Source: Mycolicibacterium parafortuitum
GTDB lineage: Bacteria; Actinomycetota; Actinomycetes; Mycobacteriales; Mycobacteriaceae
Reading direction: 5' to 3'
DNA: 64,000 bases
NCBI RefSeq assembly: GCF_010725485.1
Contig: NZ_AP022598.1
Location: forward strand, 310,001-374,000
Of this stretch, positions 1 to 8,703 are shown piece by piece. Position 1 is the stretch's first letter. The number at the start of each line of letters is the position of its first letter. The notes under the pieces are model-generated. The model saw only the letters and a list, made by a program, of their open reading frames with translations, was not told where the DNA came from and did no database searches. The translations under genes were made by a program, and so were the position numbers.

Positions 1-54
1 GTCCTGTGCCACGGCTAGTTTCCCACTCTTTCGCTTGCTTGGTTGGTTTGTTCG

Positions 55-83
55 GACGCCGGCGCAGCTACGTCACCGGCGTC
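55..83 (-). promoter_or_regulatory. Stem-loop just downstream of rpsG
   Basis: Perfect 8-bp inverted repeat (GACGCCGG / CCGGCGTC) with a 13-nt loop, directly after the rpsG stop codon on the minus strand. In this operon type fusA normally follows rpsG, and it would lie just outside the window. The structure may be a processing or attenuation element. No T-run follows, so it is not a clear terminator. Confidence 0.4.
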
Positions 84-88
84 TTTGA

Positions 89-559
89 TCACCAGCGGTA
101 GTGCGCGAAGGCGCGGTTCGCCTCGGCCATCTTGTGGGTGTCTTCGCGCCGCTTGACGGCGGCACCGAGACCGTTGCTCGCATCGAGGATCTCGTTCGCG
201 AGGCGCTCGATCATCGTCTTCTCACGACGGGCCTTCGAGAAGCTGACCAGCCAGCGCAGCGCCAGGGTCACCGAACGGTCCGGACGGACCTCGACGGGAA
301 CCTGGTAGGTCGCGCCACCCACACGGCGGCTACGCACCTCGAGCGACGGCTTGACGTTGTCCATGGCCCGCTTGAGGGTGACCACCGGATCGGTGCCCGT
401 CTTCTCGCGAGCCTGCTCGAGCGCGCCATAAACAATGCGCTCGGCCAACGATTTCTTCCCGTCAAGCAGAACTTTGTTGACCAACTGGGTGACCAGCTGC
501 GACCCGTAGACCGGATCGTTGACCAACGGACGCTTGGGCGCGGGTCCCTTGCGCGGCAT
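89..559 (-). CDS. rpsG: 30S ribosomal protein S7
   Basis: The product is 156 residues, the usual length for S7. It nucleates assembly of the head of the 30S subunit by binding the 3' domain of 16S rRNA. The N-terminus [11 protein letters not shown] and the stretch [13 protein letters not shown] are characteristic of actinobacterial S7. The start ATG shares one base with the rpsL stop (TGATG), so the two genes are translationally coupled in the str operon. The next expected gene, fusA, is off the window. Confidence 0.98.
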   Translation of the reverse strand: MPRKGPAPKRPLVNDPVYGSQLVTQLVNKVLLDGKKSLAERIVYGALEQAREKTGTDPVVTLKRAMDNVKPSLEVRSRRVGGATYQVPVEVRPDRSVTLALRWLVSFSKARREKTMIERLANEILDASNGLGAAVKRREDTHKMAEANRAFAHYRW

Positions 560-933
560 CAGCTCTTCTCCTTCTTCGCGCCGTAACGGCTGCGGGCTTG
601 CTTACGGTTCTTGACGCCCTGGGTATCCAGAGACCCGCGGATGATCTTGTAGCGCACACCGGGGAGGTCCTTCACACGACCACCGCGCACCAGCACCATC
701 GAGTGCTCCTGCAGGTTGTGACCCTCACCCGGGATGTAGGCGGTGACCTCGACCGCGCTGGTCAGGCGCACGCGCGCGACCTTACGAAGCGCCGAGTTCG
801 GCTTCTTCGGGGTCGTGGTGTACACGCGAGTGCACACGCCGCGACGCTGCGGGCTGCCCTTGAGGGCCGCCGTCTTCACCTTGGCGACCTTGTCGCGGCG
901 ACCCTTGCGGACCAGCTGGTTGATGGTTGGCAT
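559..933 (-). CDS. rpsL: 30S ribosomal protein S12
   Basis: 124 residues, near-identical in pattern to mycobacterial S12 ([31 protein letters not shown]). S12 lies at the decoding centre of the 30S subunit and controls accuracy. Lys43 and Lys88, the positions whose substitution gives streptomycin resistance, are both lysine, so this is a wild-type streptomycin-susceptible allele at these sites. First gene of the rpsL-rpsG operon, with a one-base overlap to rpsG. Confidence 0.98.
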   Translation of the reverse strand: MPTINQLVRKGRRDKVAKVKTAALKGSPQRRGVCTRVYTTTPKKPNSALRKVARVRLTSAVEVTAYIPGEGHNLQEHSMVLVRGGRVKDLPGVRYKIIRGSLDTQGVKNRKQARSRYGAKKEKS

Positions 934-1238
934 GTACCGGCTTTCTGTGTTCCTCGTCAGTCTGTCGACTGTGGTGCTACTTGCTTCTTAAGTTCTCTGT
1001 ACTGCTGTTATGCCCGCGGCGGTTCCCCCGCGTCCGGGCGTGTCGCACGCGGCCGCCGCGGTTTCTCGGATAATTTCCAAGGCACCCCACGAGGGCGGGA
1101 CATGCGAATCAGCCCGGCGTGCAGGCATGCTGATGCCCCGCGAAGGACACAAGCGCCCTATTTGCCAGGCACGATCGTCCACAATACCAGGGCCGCATAC
1201 CTCAACAAAACCCGCTGACCTGCGGATCCCCGAAAAGT
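934..1238. other. Intergenic region upstream of rpsL
   Basis: About 305 bases between the TetR gene and rpsL, both on the minus strand. It must contain the rpsL promoter and leader. I could not assign a convincing -35/-10 pair and I see no credible coding frame, RNA gene or repeat. Confidence 0.4.
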
Positions 1239-1814
1239 TCAGCGCGAGCGCATGCCAGTGGCAAGTCGCATGACCATATCGGAGAACACCGCGTCGGTGT
1301 CGATGCCTGCCATCGCGCCCGTCATCTCCAGCAGGACGAATCCGTGCATGGCCGACCAGAACTCCAGTGCGGCGTAGAAGCCGGCCTCGTCGTCGAGGCC
1401 GTAACTGGCCAGCACGGAGATGATCGGCGCGGCCGCCGCCCTGGTCGCCTCGGTGAACTCGGGGTCGTCGCCGCCCAGCGGCATCCGGGTGAACGCGGAG
1501 TACCGGCCGGGGTGGTGATGGGCGTAGCTGCGATAGGCGCCGGCCATGACCATCACCGCGTCGTCGGGGCTGCGGCCCTGCCCGACCGTGTTGAGCATGT
1601 CGATGATGTCGCCGACGACGCGCATACGCACCGTGCGGCGCAGGTCGTCGAGGCTGTGCACGTGGTTGTAGAGCGACGGGCCCTTGGTGCCGAGCTGGTT
1701 GGCCAGCGCGTTGATCGTCAGCGCGTCCCAGCCTTCCCGGTCGAGGAACGTCAGCGCGGCGTTGACGATGGAGTCACGGCTCAGCTTCGCCGTGCGCGGC
1801 GGCCGAGCTGCCAT
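1239..1814 (-). CDS. TetR/AcrR-family transcriptional regulator
   Basis: 191 residues. Residues 12-57 form a TetR helix-turn-helix (SIVNAALTFLDREGWDALTI followed by LGTKGPSLYNHVHS). The C-terminal ligand domain resembles the WHG/TetR_C_33 type (AYRSYAHHHPGRYSAF). It sits upstream of rpsL on the same strand, like Rv0681 in M. tuberculosis, so orthology to Rv0681 is likely. The ligand and targets are not visible from sequence. Confidence 0.85.
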   Translation of the reverse strand: MAARPPRTAKLSRDSIVNAALTFLDREGWDALTINALANQLGTKGPSLYNHVHSLDDLRRTVRMRVVGDIIDMLNTVGQGRSPDDAVMVMAGAYRSYAHHHPGRYSAFTRMPLGGDDPEFTEATRAAAAPIISVLASYGLDDEAGFYAALEFWSAMHGFVLLEMTGAMAGIDTDAVFSDMVMRLATGMRSR

Positions 1815-1864
1815 GTATCCACCCCCCGATCAACGGTGACCCGGTGGCGGGTCAGCGAGTGACT

Positions 1865-2401
1865 CTAGTTCACGCGGTCCTGGCTGAGCCGTGCCAGCTG
1901 TTCGATCATCGGGCACAGGTCGGGCATCGTCTCGGAGTTCATGGTCTGCACCGACCAGGTGATCACGTCCCCGCCCTTGGCGACATAGATGCTGCACGCG
2001 GTGTCGTCGTAGGCCTTGAAGCCCTGGTTGTCGTCCATCGACAACTCGACGAGCGTCCGGCCGGCGAGCTCCTCGAGGCCGCGCTCGGTGGCCATGTCGC
2101 TGCCGCGGTACCACCACGTGGAGATGCCCATCCCGGCGCCGAAGTCGTCGATCATGGTGTCCTCCTGCCAGAAGCAGCCGGCGTCGCTGACCACCGCGGG
2201 CCGGTAGAGCCCCGGCCCGGCGACATCGGTGATGTCGGCGTCGGTGACCCCGTTGCAGTCCGCGCTCCGGAAGCCCTCCCCCGTGGCGGCCGGCCCGGGT
2301 GTCGCCGACTCCTCGCCGGTCTCGCCCTCGTCGGAGCACCCGCCGAGCAGCACACCGAAGGCCAGCGCCGCGGCGAGGCGGGCGGTGAATCTCGCGGGCA
2401 T
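1865..2401 (-). CDS. DUF3558-like secreted lipoprotein
   Basis: 178 residues from the ATG at 2401. It has a signal peptide (FTARLAAALAFGVLLGGC) ending in a lipobox LGGC, so the mature Cys should be lipidated and anchored outside the membrane. The mature part is acidic, with paired cysteines typical of mycobacterial DUF3558 proteins (RSADCNGV, AGCFWQED, TACSIYVAKG, DLCPMIEQ). The start lies two bases after the stop of the upstream lipoprotein gene, so the two are an operon. Function unknown. Longer in-frame readings upstream lack coding character. Confidence 0.75.
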   Translation of the reverse strand: MPARFTARLAAALAFGVLLGGCSDEGETGEESATPGPAATGEGFRSADCNGVTDADITDVAGPGLYRPAVVSDAGCFWQEDTMIDDFGAGMGISTWWYRGSDMATERGLEELAGRTLVELSMDDNQGFKAYDDTACSIYVAKGGDVITWSVQTMNSETMPDLCPMIEQLARLSQDRVN

Positions 2402-2403
2402 CT

Positions 2404-2955
2404 CTACAGATCCGAGCGCAACGTGGCCGCGAGGAGTTTCTGGGCTTCGGCACACGGGTCTCCGGCCGCCTGGCCGCGGTATTGCACCCACCAACTCAGC
2501 ACGCCGGTGCCTGCCGCGGCGCTGGCCGAGCAGGCCGCTCCGGTGACGTCGCGGCGGGCCAGGAACGCCGGGTGGCGCTCGACGACGATGTCGGTGACGA
2601 CGGCGCCGCGGGCGACGGCGACGTCGCGTTCGCGGTCCAGCGCGCCCATGTCGAACCAGGAGTAGACGACGTCGACGGTCGCGGCCGGGGATTTCCGGGA
2701 CAGCACGTACTGGCAGACCGCTCCGCTGTAGGGCCGCGTCACCGACTCGGCGCCGAGCAGTTCCTGGACGGTGGTGTTCTCCAGCAGCCCGCACCGGTCG
2801 TCCACGTAGCCGTAGCTGCGGTCCGGATCGGGGACACCGGCATCGGCCCGCTGCGCGGTCCCGGAGACGGTCTGCGCGCAGCCGGCAGCGGTCGCCGTCA
2901 CCATGACCGCCACCATCAGGATCCGCATGCGATCCCGTACCACACGTTGACGCAT
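2404..2955 (-). CDS. DUF3558-like secreted lipoprotein
   Basis: 183 residues. The N-terminal signal sequence ends in the lipobox TAAGC, followed by AQTVSGTAQ, a start often seen in mycobacterial lipoproteins. The body carries a Cys pattern (DDRCGLLEN, GAVCQYVLS, TGAACSAS, DPCAEAQ) matching DUF3558. It is the first gene of a two-lipoprotein operon and is divergent from the DUF3060 gene at 3023. Tandem arrangement of related lipoproteins suggests duplication, although identity between the two is low. Confidence 0.75.
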   Translation of the reverse strand: MRQRVVRDRMRILMVAVMVTATAAGCAQTVSGTAQRADAGVPDPDRSYGYVDDRCGLLENTTVQELLGAESVTRPYSGAVCQYVLSRKSPAATVDVVYSWFDMGALDRERDVAVARGAVVTDIVVERHPAFLARRDVTGAACSASAAAGTGVLSWWVQYRGQAAGDPCAEAQKLLAATLRSDL

Positions 2956-3022
2956 CGACGCTCACGGTACTCGTCCGCGTGATCCCCGACAGCGCGAGCG
3001 AGCGACGTCGTAGGCTTCCGGT

Positions 3023-3400
3023 GTGACTGCTACCGCTGCGAGACGAGTACTGGCCGTGAGTGCTTTGGCGGCCTCTGCCGCGCTGATGTCCACGTCACCG
3101 GTGGCGCAGGCCGAGAACGGCGACACCCACATCACCGGCGTCGGCGTGGTGCGCACGGTGGACTGCAAGGGCTCGACACTTTTCGTCAACGGTAACGGAA
3201 ATCAGGTGTTCGCCCTCGGCGAGTGCTACGCGGTCACGGTCCAGGGTTCGTCGAATCTGATCGTTGCCGACAACGTCGTCAACGACATCACCGTCTACGG
3301 CTGGGATCAGAAGGTGCTGTACAAGAACGGCTCGCCGTTCGTCTGGGACCGCGGTCGCGAACTGGGGATGACAAACCAGATCAATCGGGTACCCGCCTAG
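3023..3400 (+). CDS. Secreted DUF3060 protein
   Basis: 125 residues from a GTG start. A Sec signal peptide (LAVSALAASAALMSTSPVAQA) is followed by a DUF3060-type domain: VDCKGSTLFVNGNGNQVFAL, then Asn/Val-rich strands (VTVQGSSNLIVADNVVNDI) that look like short beta-helix rungs. Cell-envelope or secreted location is inferred. It is two bases upstream of a second DUF3060 gene, so a tandem duplication is likely. Function unknown. Confidence 0.75.
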   Translation: MTATAARRVLAVSALAASAALMSTSPVAQAENGDTHITGVGVVRTVDCKGSTLFVNGNGNQVFALGECYAVTVQGSSNLIVADNVVNDITVYGWDQKVLYKNGSPFVWDRGRELGMTNQINRVPA

Positions 3401-3402
3401 GT

Positions 3403-3795
3403 ATGACAGCCCGCCCCCTCGCCTGTGCCTGCGCAACGATCGCCCTCGCACTCGCGGGATGCGGTGCTGGCGGTGGTGACGACCCGTCCGCGACGGTGGG
3501 GACGTCCGGTGCGCAGGTCGAGATCGGTAACACGATCAACTACGGGTCGTTGGGCACGACCGCGGAGATCGACTGCGCCGACGGCAAGGCGTTGAACATC
3601 GGCGGCTCGAACAACAGCCTGACGGTGATCGGGACGTGTTCGAACGTCAACGTCGGCGGCGCCGACAACAAGATCAGCATCGAGCGGGTCGACGGACGGC
3701 TGTCCGTTGTCGGCCTCAACAACACCGTGACCTACCGCGACGGCGACCCGGCGATCAACGACACCGGGACCAACAACAGCGTCACGAAGGGTTAG
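3403..3795 (+). CDS. DUF3060 lipoprotein
   Basis: 130 residues from the ATG at 3403, two bases after the preceding stop. The signal sequence ACATIALALAGCGAGG has a lipobox (ALAGC). The mature domain repeats the DUF3060 pattern (EIDCADGKALNIGGSNNSL, NVNVGGADNKI, LSVVGLNNTVTYRDGDPAI). The C-terminal YRDGDP stretch is shared with the DUF3060 protein at 59510. The 3' end overlaps the convergent echA gene by 14 bases. Role unknown; likely an envelope protein. Confidence 0.78.
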   Translation: MTARPLACACATIALALAGCGAGGGDDPSATVGTSGAQVEIGNTINYGSLGTTAEIDCADGKALNIGGSNNSLTVIGTCSNVNVGGADNKISIERVDGRLSVVGLNNTVTYRDGDPAINDTGTNNSVTKG

Positions 3796-4549
3796 CCCTG
3801 GCGCCGTGCCGTCCCGCACCCGCGCTGAAGCGCGCCGCACCTTCGAGCGACTCGGCCGCGACCCGGGACAGGCTGCCGAACTCGACGTCCATCGCATCGG
3901 CCTCCGGCATCCCCCACTGGGTCAGCGTCGACATCCGGTCCGAGCGCAGGCACTGCTGGGGTAGCTCCGCGAGCTCGGCTGCCAGCTCCTCGGCCTTCTG
4001 CCGCGCCTGTCCGGTCGGCACCACCCGGTTGGCCAGCCCGATCGCCAGCGCCTCGTCGGCATCGACGGCGCGGCCGGTCAGGATCAAGTCCATCGCCCGG
4101 CTGTGCCCGATCAGCCGCGGCAACCGCACGGTGCCGCCGTCGATCAACGGCACCCCCCAGCGCCGGCAGAACACGCCCATCACGGCGTCCTGTTCGACGA
4201 TCCGCAGATCGCACCACAACGCCAGCTCGAGGCCGCCCGCGACCGCGTAGCCGCTGATCGCCGCGATCACCGGTTTCGACAGCACCATCCGGCTCGGCCC
4301 CATCGGCGCGGGTCCGGTGCGGTGCAGCGGATTGGTCCGGTCGGTGCCCATCGCCTTGAGATCGGCACCCGCGCAGAAGGTTCCGTTGTCCCCGCACAGC
4401 ACGGCCACCGACGCGGTGTCGTCGGAGTCGAACTCGCCGAACGCCTCGTAGAGCTCCAGAGCGGTCGGTCCGTCGACGGCGTTGCGCGCCTCGGGCCGGT
4501 TCATCACGACCGTCGTCACCGCACCATTGCGCTCCACCCTGATGCTCAT
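3782..4549 (-). CDS. Enoyl-CoA hydratase/isomerase family protein (EchA5-like)
   Basis: 255 residues, crotonase fold. The first oxyanion-hole segment (GDNGTFCAGADLKAMG) and the second (ISGYAVAGGLELALWCDLRI) are present. The family hydrates or isomerises acyl-CoA thioesters in beta-oxidation or aromatic degradation. It is the last gene of the fadE8 - PaaX-type regulator - echA operon and overlaps the regulator stop by 4 bases (ATGA). Context matches Rv0672-Rv0675, with echA4 missing. Substrate not predictable. Confidence 0.85.
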   Translation of the reverse strand: MSIRVERNGAVTTVVMNRPEARNAVDGPTALELYEAFGEFDSDDTASVAVLCGDNGTFCAGADLKAMGTDRTNPLHRTGPAPMGPSRMVLSKPVIAAISGYAVAGGLELALWCDLRIVEQDAVMGVFCRRWGVPLIDGGTVRLPRLIGHSRAMDLILTGRAVDADEALAIGLANRVVPTGQARQKAEELAAELAELPQQCLRSDRMSTLTQWGMPEADAMDVEFGSLSRVAAESLEGAARFSAGAGRHGARANPS

Positions 4550-5265
4550 CCGGCCTCCGTCAGCTCGATACCGTCACGCCGCGCGATCATCTCGGCGGCG
4601 AAGTCGTGGTAGGCGGCCCGCACCGCCGCACCAGGCCAGCCGGCGGGCAGCAGCTCGGCGGGCAGTACCGGATCGGTCAGCAGGTGCCGCACGATCGCCG
4701 CGGCGACGACGAAGCGCCCGGGCACGTCCTGCGCGGCGGCCATCTCCGAGAGCATGTGCCGCCCTTTCTGCGCCCAGCCGGTCAGGTCCCACAGCGTGGC
4801 CGCGAGTTCGGCCGGCGCGACGTCGCGCGACGACAGGACGCGCACCCGGGTGGCGATCTCCTCGCCGAGTTCGACGTCGACGTTGGCCGGCCGCAGCCAG
4901 ACTCCTTCGCGGAGCTCTCCGAAACGCTTGTCCTGCAGGGCGTTCCGCAGTGCGGACCGGGTGCGTGCATCGCCGCCGACGCTGGTGACGATCAGCGTCG
5001 TCCAGCTGCCGTCCCAGTCGCGCGACCGTGGGCTGATGGCGTCGTCCTGGCGGCGCTGCCGGGTCAGCAGGCGCTCCGAGAGCCGGTAGCCGTCCTCGGA
5101 GCGCACCAGGTCCCCGGCGGCGACCATCCTGGTCAGCGCGACCCGCACCGTCGGCTCCCGGATTCCGAAATCCGCGGTGAGCCTGATCAATTCGGCGGCT
5201 GTCGCGCACGCCGGGTGTGCGCCGAGCATGACACTGAGCACCACCGACCGCGCGGTCATGCGCAT
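4546..5265 (-). CDS. PaaX-like transcriptional regulator
   Basis: 239 residues from the ATG at 5265, four bases after the fadE8 stop; an alternative in-frame ATG lies 2 codons in. The N-terminal winged helix (residues 4-75: LIRLTADFGIREPTVRVALT, then RMVAAGDLV) is followed by the PaaX central domain (DWDGSWTTLIVTS) and a C-terminal helical domain. PaaX proteins are acyl-CoA-responsive repressors. It lies between fadE8 and echA, so autoregulation of this operon is the natural guess. It corresponds to Rv0674. Confidence 0.8.
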   Translation of the reverse strand: MRMTARSVVLSVMLGAHPACATAAELIRLTADFGIREPTVRVALTRMVAAGDLVRSEDGYRLSERLLTRQRRQDDAISPRSRDWDGSWTTLIVTSVGGDARTRSALRNALQDKRFGELREGVWLRPANVDVELGEEIATRVRVLSSRDVAPAELAATLWDLTGWAQKGRHMLSEMAAAQDVPGRFVVAAAIVRHLLTDPVLPAELLPAGWPGAAVRAAYHDFAAEMIARRDGIELTEAG

Positions 5266-5269
5266 GCGA

Positions 5270-6898
5270 TCAGGCCTTGACGAGGGCGCGCTCGATGATC
5301 GGGGCGAGATCGAGGCCGGTCGGCAGGGTGCCGAACGCACCGCCCCACTGGCCGCCGAGCCTGCTGGCGAGGAACGCCTCCGCCACCGCCGGGTGGCCGT
5401 GGCGCACCAGCAGCGAGCCCTGCAGCGCGAGCGAGATGTCCTCGGCGACCTGACGCGCGCGGTATTGGATCGACTCCGGGTCGCCGAGCTGCGGCCGGAG
5501 GCCGGCGACGTGGCGGTCCAGCCGCTGGTCGTGGCCCGCGGTGGTCTCCAACTCGTCGAACAACACATCGATACAGGCGGGGCGAGTGGCCATGGCGCGC
5601 AACGTGTCCAACGCGCTGACGTTCCCGGAGCCCTCCCAGATGCCCATCAGCGGGGCCTCCCGGTACAGCCGGGGCATTCCGGAGTCCTCCACGTAGCCGT
5701 TGCCGCCAAGGCATTCCATCGCCTCGGCCGCGTGCGGGGTGGCCCGCTTGCAGATCCAGTACTTCGCGGCGGCCAAACCGATTCTGCGCAGCAGGGTTTC
5801 CCGCTCGTCGCCGCGGACCGCGTGGTCGGTGGCACCGGCCATCCGCATCGCCAGCATGGTGGCCGCCTCGGCCTCGACGGCCAGGTCGGCGAGCACGTTG
5901 CGCATCAGCGGCTGGTCGATCAGATAGGCGCCGAAGGCCGTCCGGTGCTGGGCGTGGTGCACGGCGCGCATCAGGCCGTTGCGCATGCTGGTGGCGCTGC
6001 CCAGTGTGCAGTCGAGGCGGGTCAGGTTGACCATCTCGATGATGGTCGGGACCCCGCGCCCCTCCTCGCCGACCAGCCACGCGGTCGCGCCGTCGTATTC
6101 GACCTCGCTGGACGCGTTCGCGTGGTTGCCCAGCTTGTTCTTGAGGCGCTGCAGAAACATGCGGTTGCGGGTGCCGTCGGGGAGCACCCGCGGCAGGAAG
6201 AAACAGCTCAGCCCGCCTGGCGCCTGGGCCAGCACCAGGAACACATCGCACATCGGCGCCGAGGTGAACCACTTGTGGCCGCGCAGCGAGTACGTGCCGT
6301 CCCCGTTGACGGTCGCCTCCGTGGTGCCCGCACGCACGTCGGAGCCGCCCTGCTTCTCGGTCATCGACATACCCGCGGTGATGCCGGCCTTGGTGGCGGG
6401 CACCGCGAGTTCGGGGTCGTAGACGCGACTGGTCAACAGCGGCTCGTAGACGGCGGCAAGGTCCGGGTTGTGCCGCAGCGCGGGCACGACGGCATACGTC
6501 ATCGAGATCGGGCAGATGTGGCCGGGTTCCGGGGTCCACACCGACGTCTTGGCCGCGCGCACCACGTGCGCGCCGGGACGGTCGTCGGCCCACGGTGCGG
6601 CATGCAGGCCGTGGCCCACCGCGACGGACATCAACTGGTGGTAGGCCGGGTCGTACTCGACCTCGTCGATACGATGGCCATAGCGGTCGTGGGTGTGCAG
6701 CACGGGCTGGTTACGGTCGGCGAGTTCGCCCCACCGCTGGGCGGCGACGCTGCCGCCGAGCGCCCCGAGCTCGGCGACCTCGTCGACCCCCCACTCCCCG
6801 CCTTCCCGGATCAGCGCCTCGGCCAGCACCGGGGATGCGGCGAGGTTGAAGTCCTCCAGCGGCGGGGCCTGATTGGTGACGACATGCGTGTCCGACAT
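5270..6898 (-). CDS. fadE8: Acyl-CoA dehydrogenase, AidB-like
   Basis: 542 residues, FAD-dependent acyl-CoA dehydrogenase of the AidB/FadE8 subgroup. Visible features are the FAD/substrate stretch MSMTEKQGGSDVRAGTTEA, the RGHKWFTSAPMCD segment, and the C-terminal ECLGGNGYVEDSGMPRLYRE with IWEGSGNV, all typical of AidB. It would oxidise acyl-CoAs to enoyl-CoAs, feeding the downstream EchA. It heads a three-gene operon with tight spacing. It equals Rv0672 by family and position. Beyond it the gene order departs from M. tuberculosis, with lpqP not found. Confidence 0.9.
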   Translation of the reverse strand: MSDTHVVTNQAPPLEDFNLAASPVLAEALIREGGEWGVDEVAELGALGGSVAAQRWGELADRNQPVLHTHDRYGHRIDEVEYDPAYHQLMSVAVGHGLHAAPWADDRPGAHVVRAAKTSVWTPEPGHICPISMTYAVVPALRHNPDLAAVYEPLLTSRVYDPELAVPATKAGITAGMSMTEKQGGSDVRAGTTEATVNGDGTYSLRGHKWFTSAPMCDVFLVLAQAPGGLSCFFLPRVLPDGTRNRMFLQRLKNKLGNHANASSEVEYDGATAWLVGEEGRGVPTIIEMVNLTRLDCTLGSATSMRNGLMRAVHHAQHRTAFGAYLIDQPLMRNVLADLAVEAEAATMLAMRMAGATDHAVRGDERETLLRRIGLAAAKYWICKRATPHAAEAMECLGGNGYVEDSGMPRLYREAPLMGIWEGSGNVSALDTLRAMATRPACIDVLFDELETTAGHDQRLDRHVAGLRPQLGDPESIQYRARQVAEDISLALQGSLLVRHGHPAVAEAFLASRLGGQWGGAFGTLPTGLDLAPIIERALVKA

Positions 6899-6948
6899 GC
6901 CTCCACTGTTACATCAAACGAACAATCGCACAAGAACTGTAATACGGG

Positions 6949-7488
6949 CTACGCGCTGCAGATCCTGGCCAGATCCTTCTGGGCCGCCTCGGCCTCACGC
7001 ATCCGGCCGGCCTGCAGCTCGTCGTCGTTGGTCGCACCGGCCAGCGCGTTCACGCCGATGAGTTGCAGCGTCGTACCGAACTTGCGCGCCGCATCCGAGA
7101 GCTCCTGCGGCGTGTCCTCACTGATCTGACCGAGCAGATACTCGCCGCCACCGAGCATCGCCAGCCGCGCGTTGGCCGCGACCGCCTCGACAGCCGCCGG
7201 TTCCGGCCCCATGTTCGCGTTGGTCTGAAGCTGCACACCCATCGAAACGACGTGGGCGGCGGTGCAGACACGCTCTTTCGCATTACCGGTCAGCGGCGCT
7301 CCGGTGGCCGACACGGACTGCTGTTCGGGGATGCTCAGCAGTGCCCACACGGCGAGCCCGACCGCAATCAGCGCTACCAGCAACGCGATTGGGGTAAGCG
7401 GGGAGGTCGTGCGGGTGACCTTCTGAGGCGTACGCGACACCTTCAGTTCGTCATTGGTATCGGATGTCTGCGCTCTGCGATCGGTCAC
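6949..7488 (-). CDS. Single-pass membrane protein of unknown function
   Basis: 179 residues if translation begins at the GTG at 7488 (VTDRRAQTSD). An upstream ATG at 7590 would add a basic, poorly structured N-terminus and is less likely. Residues 31-53 are a clear membrane helix (IALLVALIAVGLAVWALL). The rest is an Ala-rich extracytoplasmic helical domain with two cysteines (RVCTAAHV, LARICSA) that could form a disulfide. The layout resembles the small Mce-associated-type membrane proteins common in mycobacteria, but I cannot assign a family. Confidence 0.65.
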   Translation of the reverse strand: MTDRRAQTSDTNDELKVSRTPQKVTRTTSPLTPIALLVALIAVGLAVWALLSIPEQQSVSATGAPLTGNAKERVCTAAHVVSMGVQLQTNANMGPEPAAVEAVAANARLAMLGGGEYLLGQISEDTPQELSDAARKFGTTLQLIGVNALAGATNDDELQAGRMREAEAAQKDLARICSA

Positions 7489-7650
7489 GACGCGAATGGT
7501 AGAGCCATGACCGCGTCGGCACGCCGGTACGGCTGAATTGGCGGCAGATCGACGACCTGGCCGTCGCGCCGACTTTTTGTCCCTTCGCAAAGGCCTTGTT
7601 GTGTATCCTCATCCGGCGGGGGCTTTTTCATTCTTACCGGGGGTTTTCAC

Positions 7651-8697
7651 ATGTCGATCGACACGGCCTACATGCGCGACGCGCTGACGCGGAGACTGCT
7701 CCGCCGAGGGGTCTCTGGCGGGACGATCACGCTGCCGGCGGTACCGGCCATGGTCGATGAATATGTTTCCATGTGCAACAAGATTTTTGCCGCACTGGGA
7801 CGCAGATTCAACAACGACGAACTCGCCCACCTGCGCACGTTGCTCGCCAAAGAGCTGGCTAACGCTTTCGAGGGATCGAACCGGTCCAACATCATCATCA
7901 CCTATGACGCTCCGGTCGGAACGGTGCTGAATTACCACATTCAGCCGCAGTGGGCCTCGTTGGCGGACACCTACGACAACTGGGCCGCCACCCGCAAACC
8001 GCCGTTGTTCGGCACCCATCCCGACGCCAGGGTCGCGGCGCTGTCCGCGCAATTCGCCGATCCGACCACGGCGCGCGTGCTCGACATCGGCGCGGGGACC
8101 GGCCGTAACGCGCTGGCGTTGGCCCGCAAAGGTCACCCTGTCGACGCGGTCGAACTGAGCCCGAAGTTCGCCGAGATCCTCCGCGAAGAGGCCTACAGGC
8201 ATCTGCTGAACGTCCGGGTCATCGACCGGGACATCTTCGACTCGCTCGACGACCTGCAGAAGGACTACCAGCTGATCATCCTGTCCGAGGTGGTATCGGA
8301 TTTCAGCAGCCTCGAGCAGCTCCGCGCCGTCTTCGAGCTGGCCGCCGAATGCCTCGCTCCGGGTGGGCAACTGGTGTTCAACGTCTTCATGCCGAAGCCG
8401 TTCCACATGTCCGATGACGCGGTGAACGCGCTGGCACAGGCGGCTCGCGAGCTGGGACAGCAGGTGTATTCGGCGATCTTCACCGGCGAGGAGATCGACA
8501 CCGCATCCGCCGGCCTACCCCTGCGCCTGATGACCAACGACTCGGTATACGACTTCGAGAAGGAGAACCTCCCCGCCGGGGCGTGGCCGCACACCGGTTG
8601 GTACGCGGAATGGGTCAGCGGACAGGACCTCTTCGACCTGCCGCGGGAACAGTGCCCGGTCGAGATGCGTTGGCTGGTCTACCAGAAGACGGCATAA
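7651..8697 (+). CDS. SAM-dependent methyltransferase
   Basis: 348 residues. A class I methyltransferase core begins near residue 147 with motif I VLDIGAGTGRNALALA, then VDAVELSPKF (acidic loop) and LIILSEVVSDF. The N-terminal ~140 residues (CNKIFAALGRRFNNDEL, VGTVLNYHIQPQW) form an extra helical domain. Six bases separate it from the TPR glycosyltransferase, so they are co-transcribed. In this context it could methylate a sugar or lipid head group. The substrate is unknown. Confidence 0.8.
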   Translation: MSIDTAYMRDALTRRLLRRGVSGGTITLPAVPAMVDEYVSMCNKIFAALGRRFNNDELAHLRTLLAKELANAFEGSNRSNIIITYDAPVGTVLNYHIQPQWASLADTYDNWAATRKPPLFGTHPDARVAALSAQFADPTTARVLDIGAGTGRNALALARKGHPVDAVELSPKFAEILREEAYRHLLNVRVIDRDIFDSLDDLQKDYQLIILSEVVSDFSSLEQLRAVFELAAECLAPGGQLVFNVFMPKPFHMSDDAVNALAQAARELGQQVYSAIFTGEEIDTASAGLPLRLMTNDSVYDFEKENLPAGAWPHTGWYAEWVSGQDLFDLPREQCPVEMRWLVYQKTA

Positions 8698-8703
8698 CCG
8701 CCG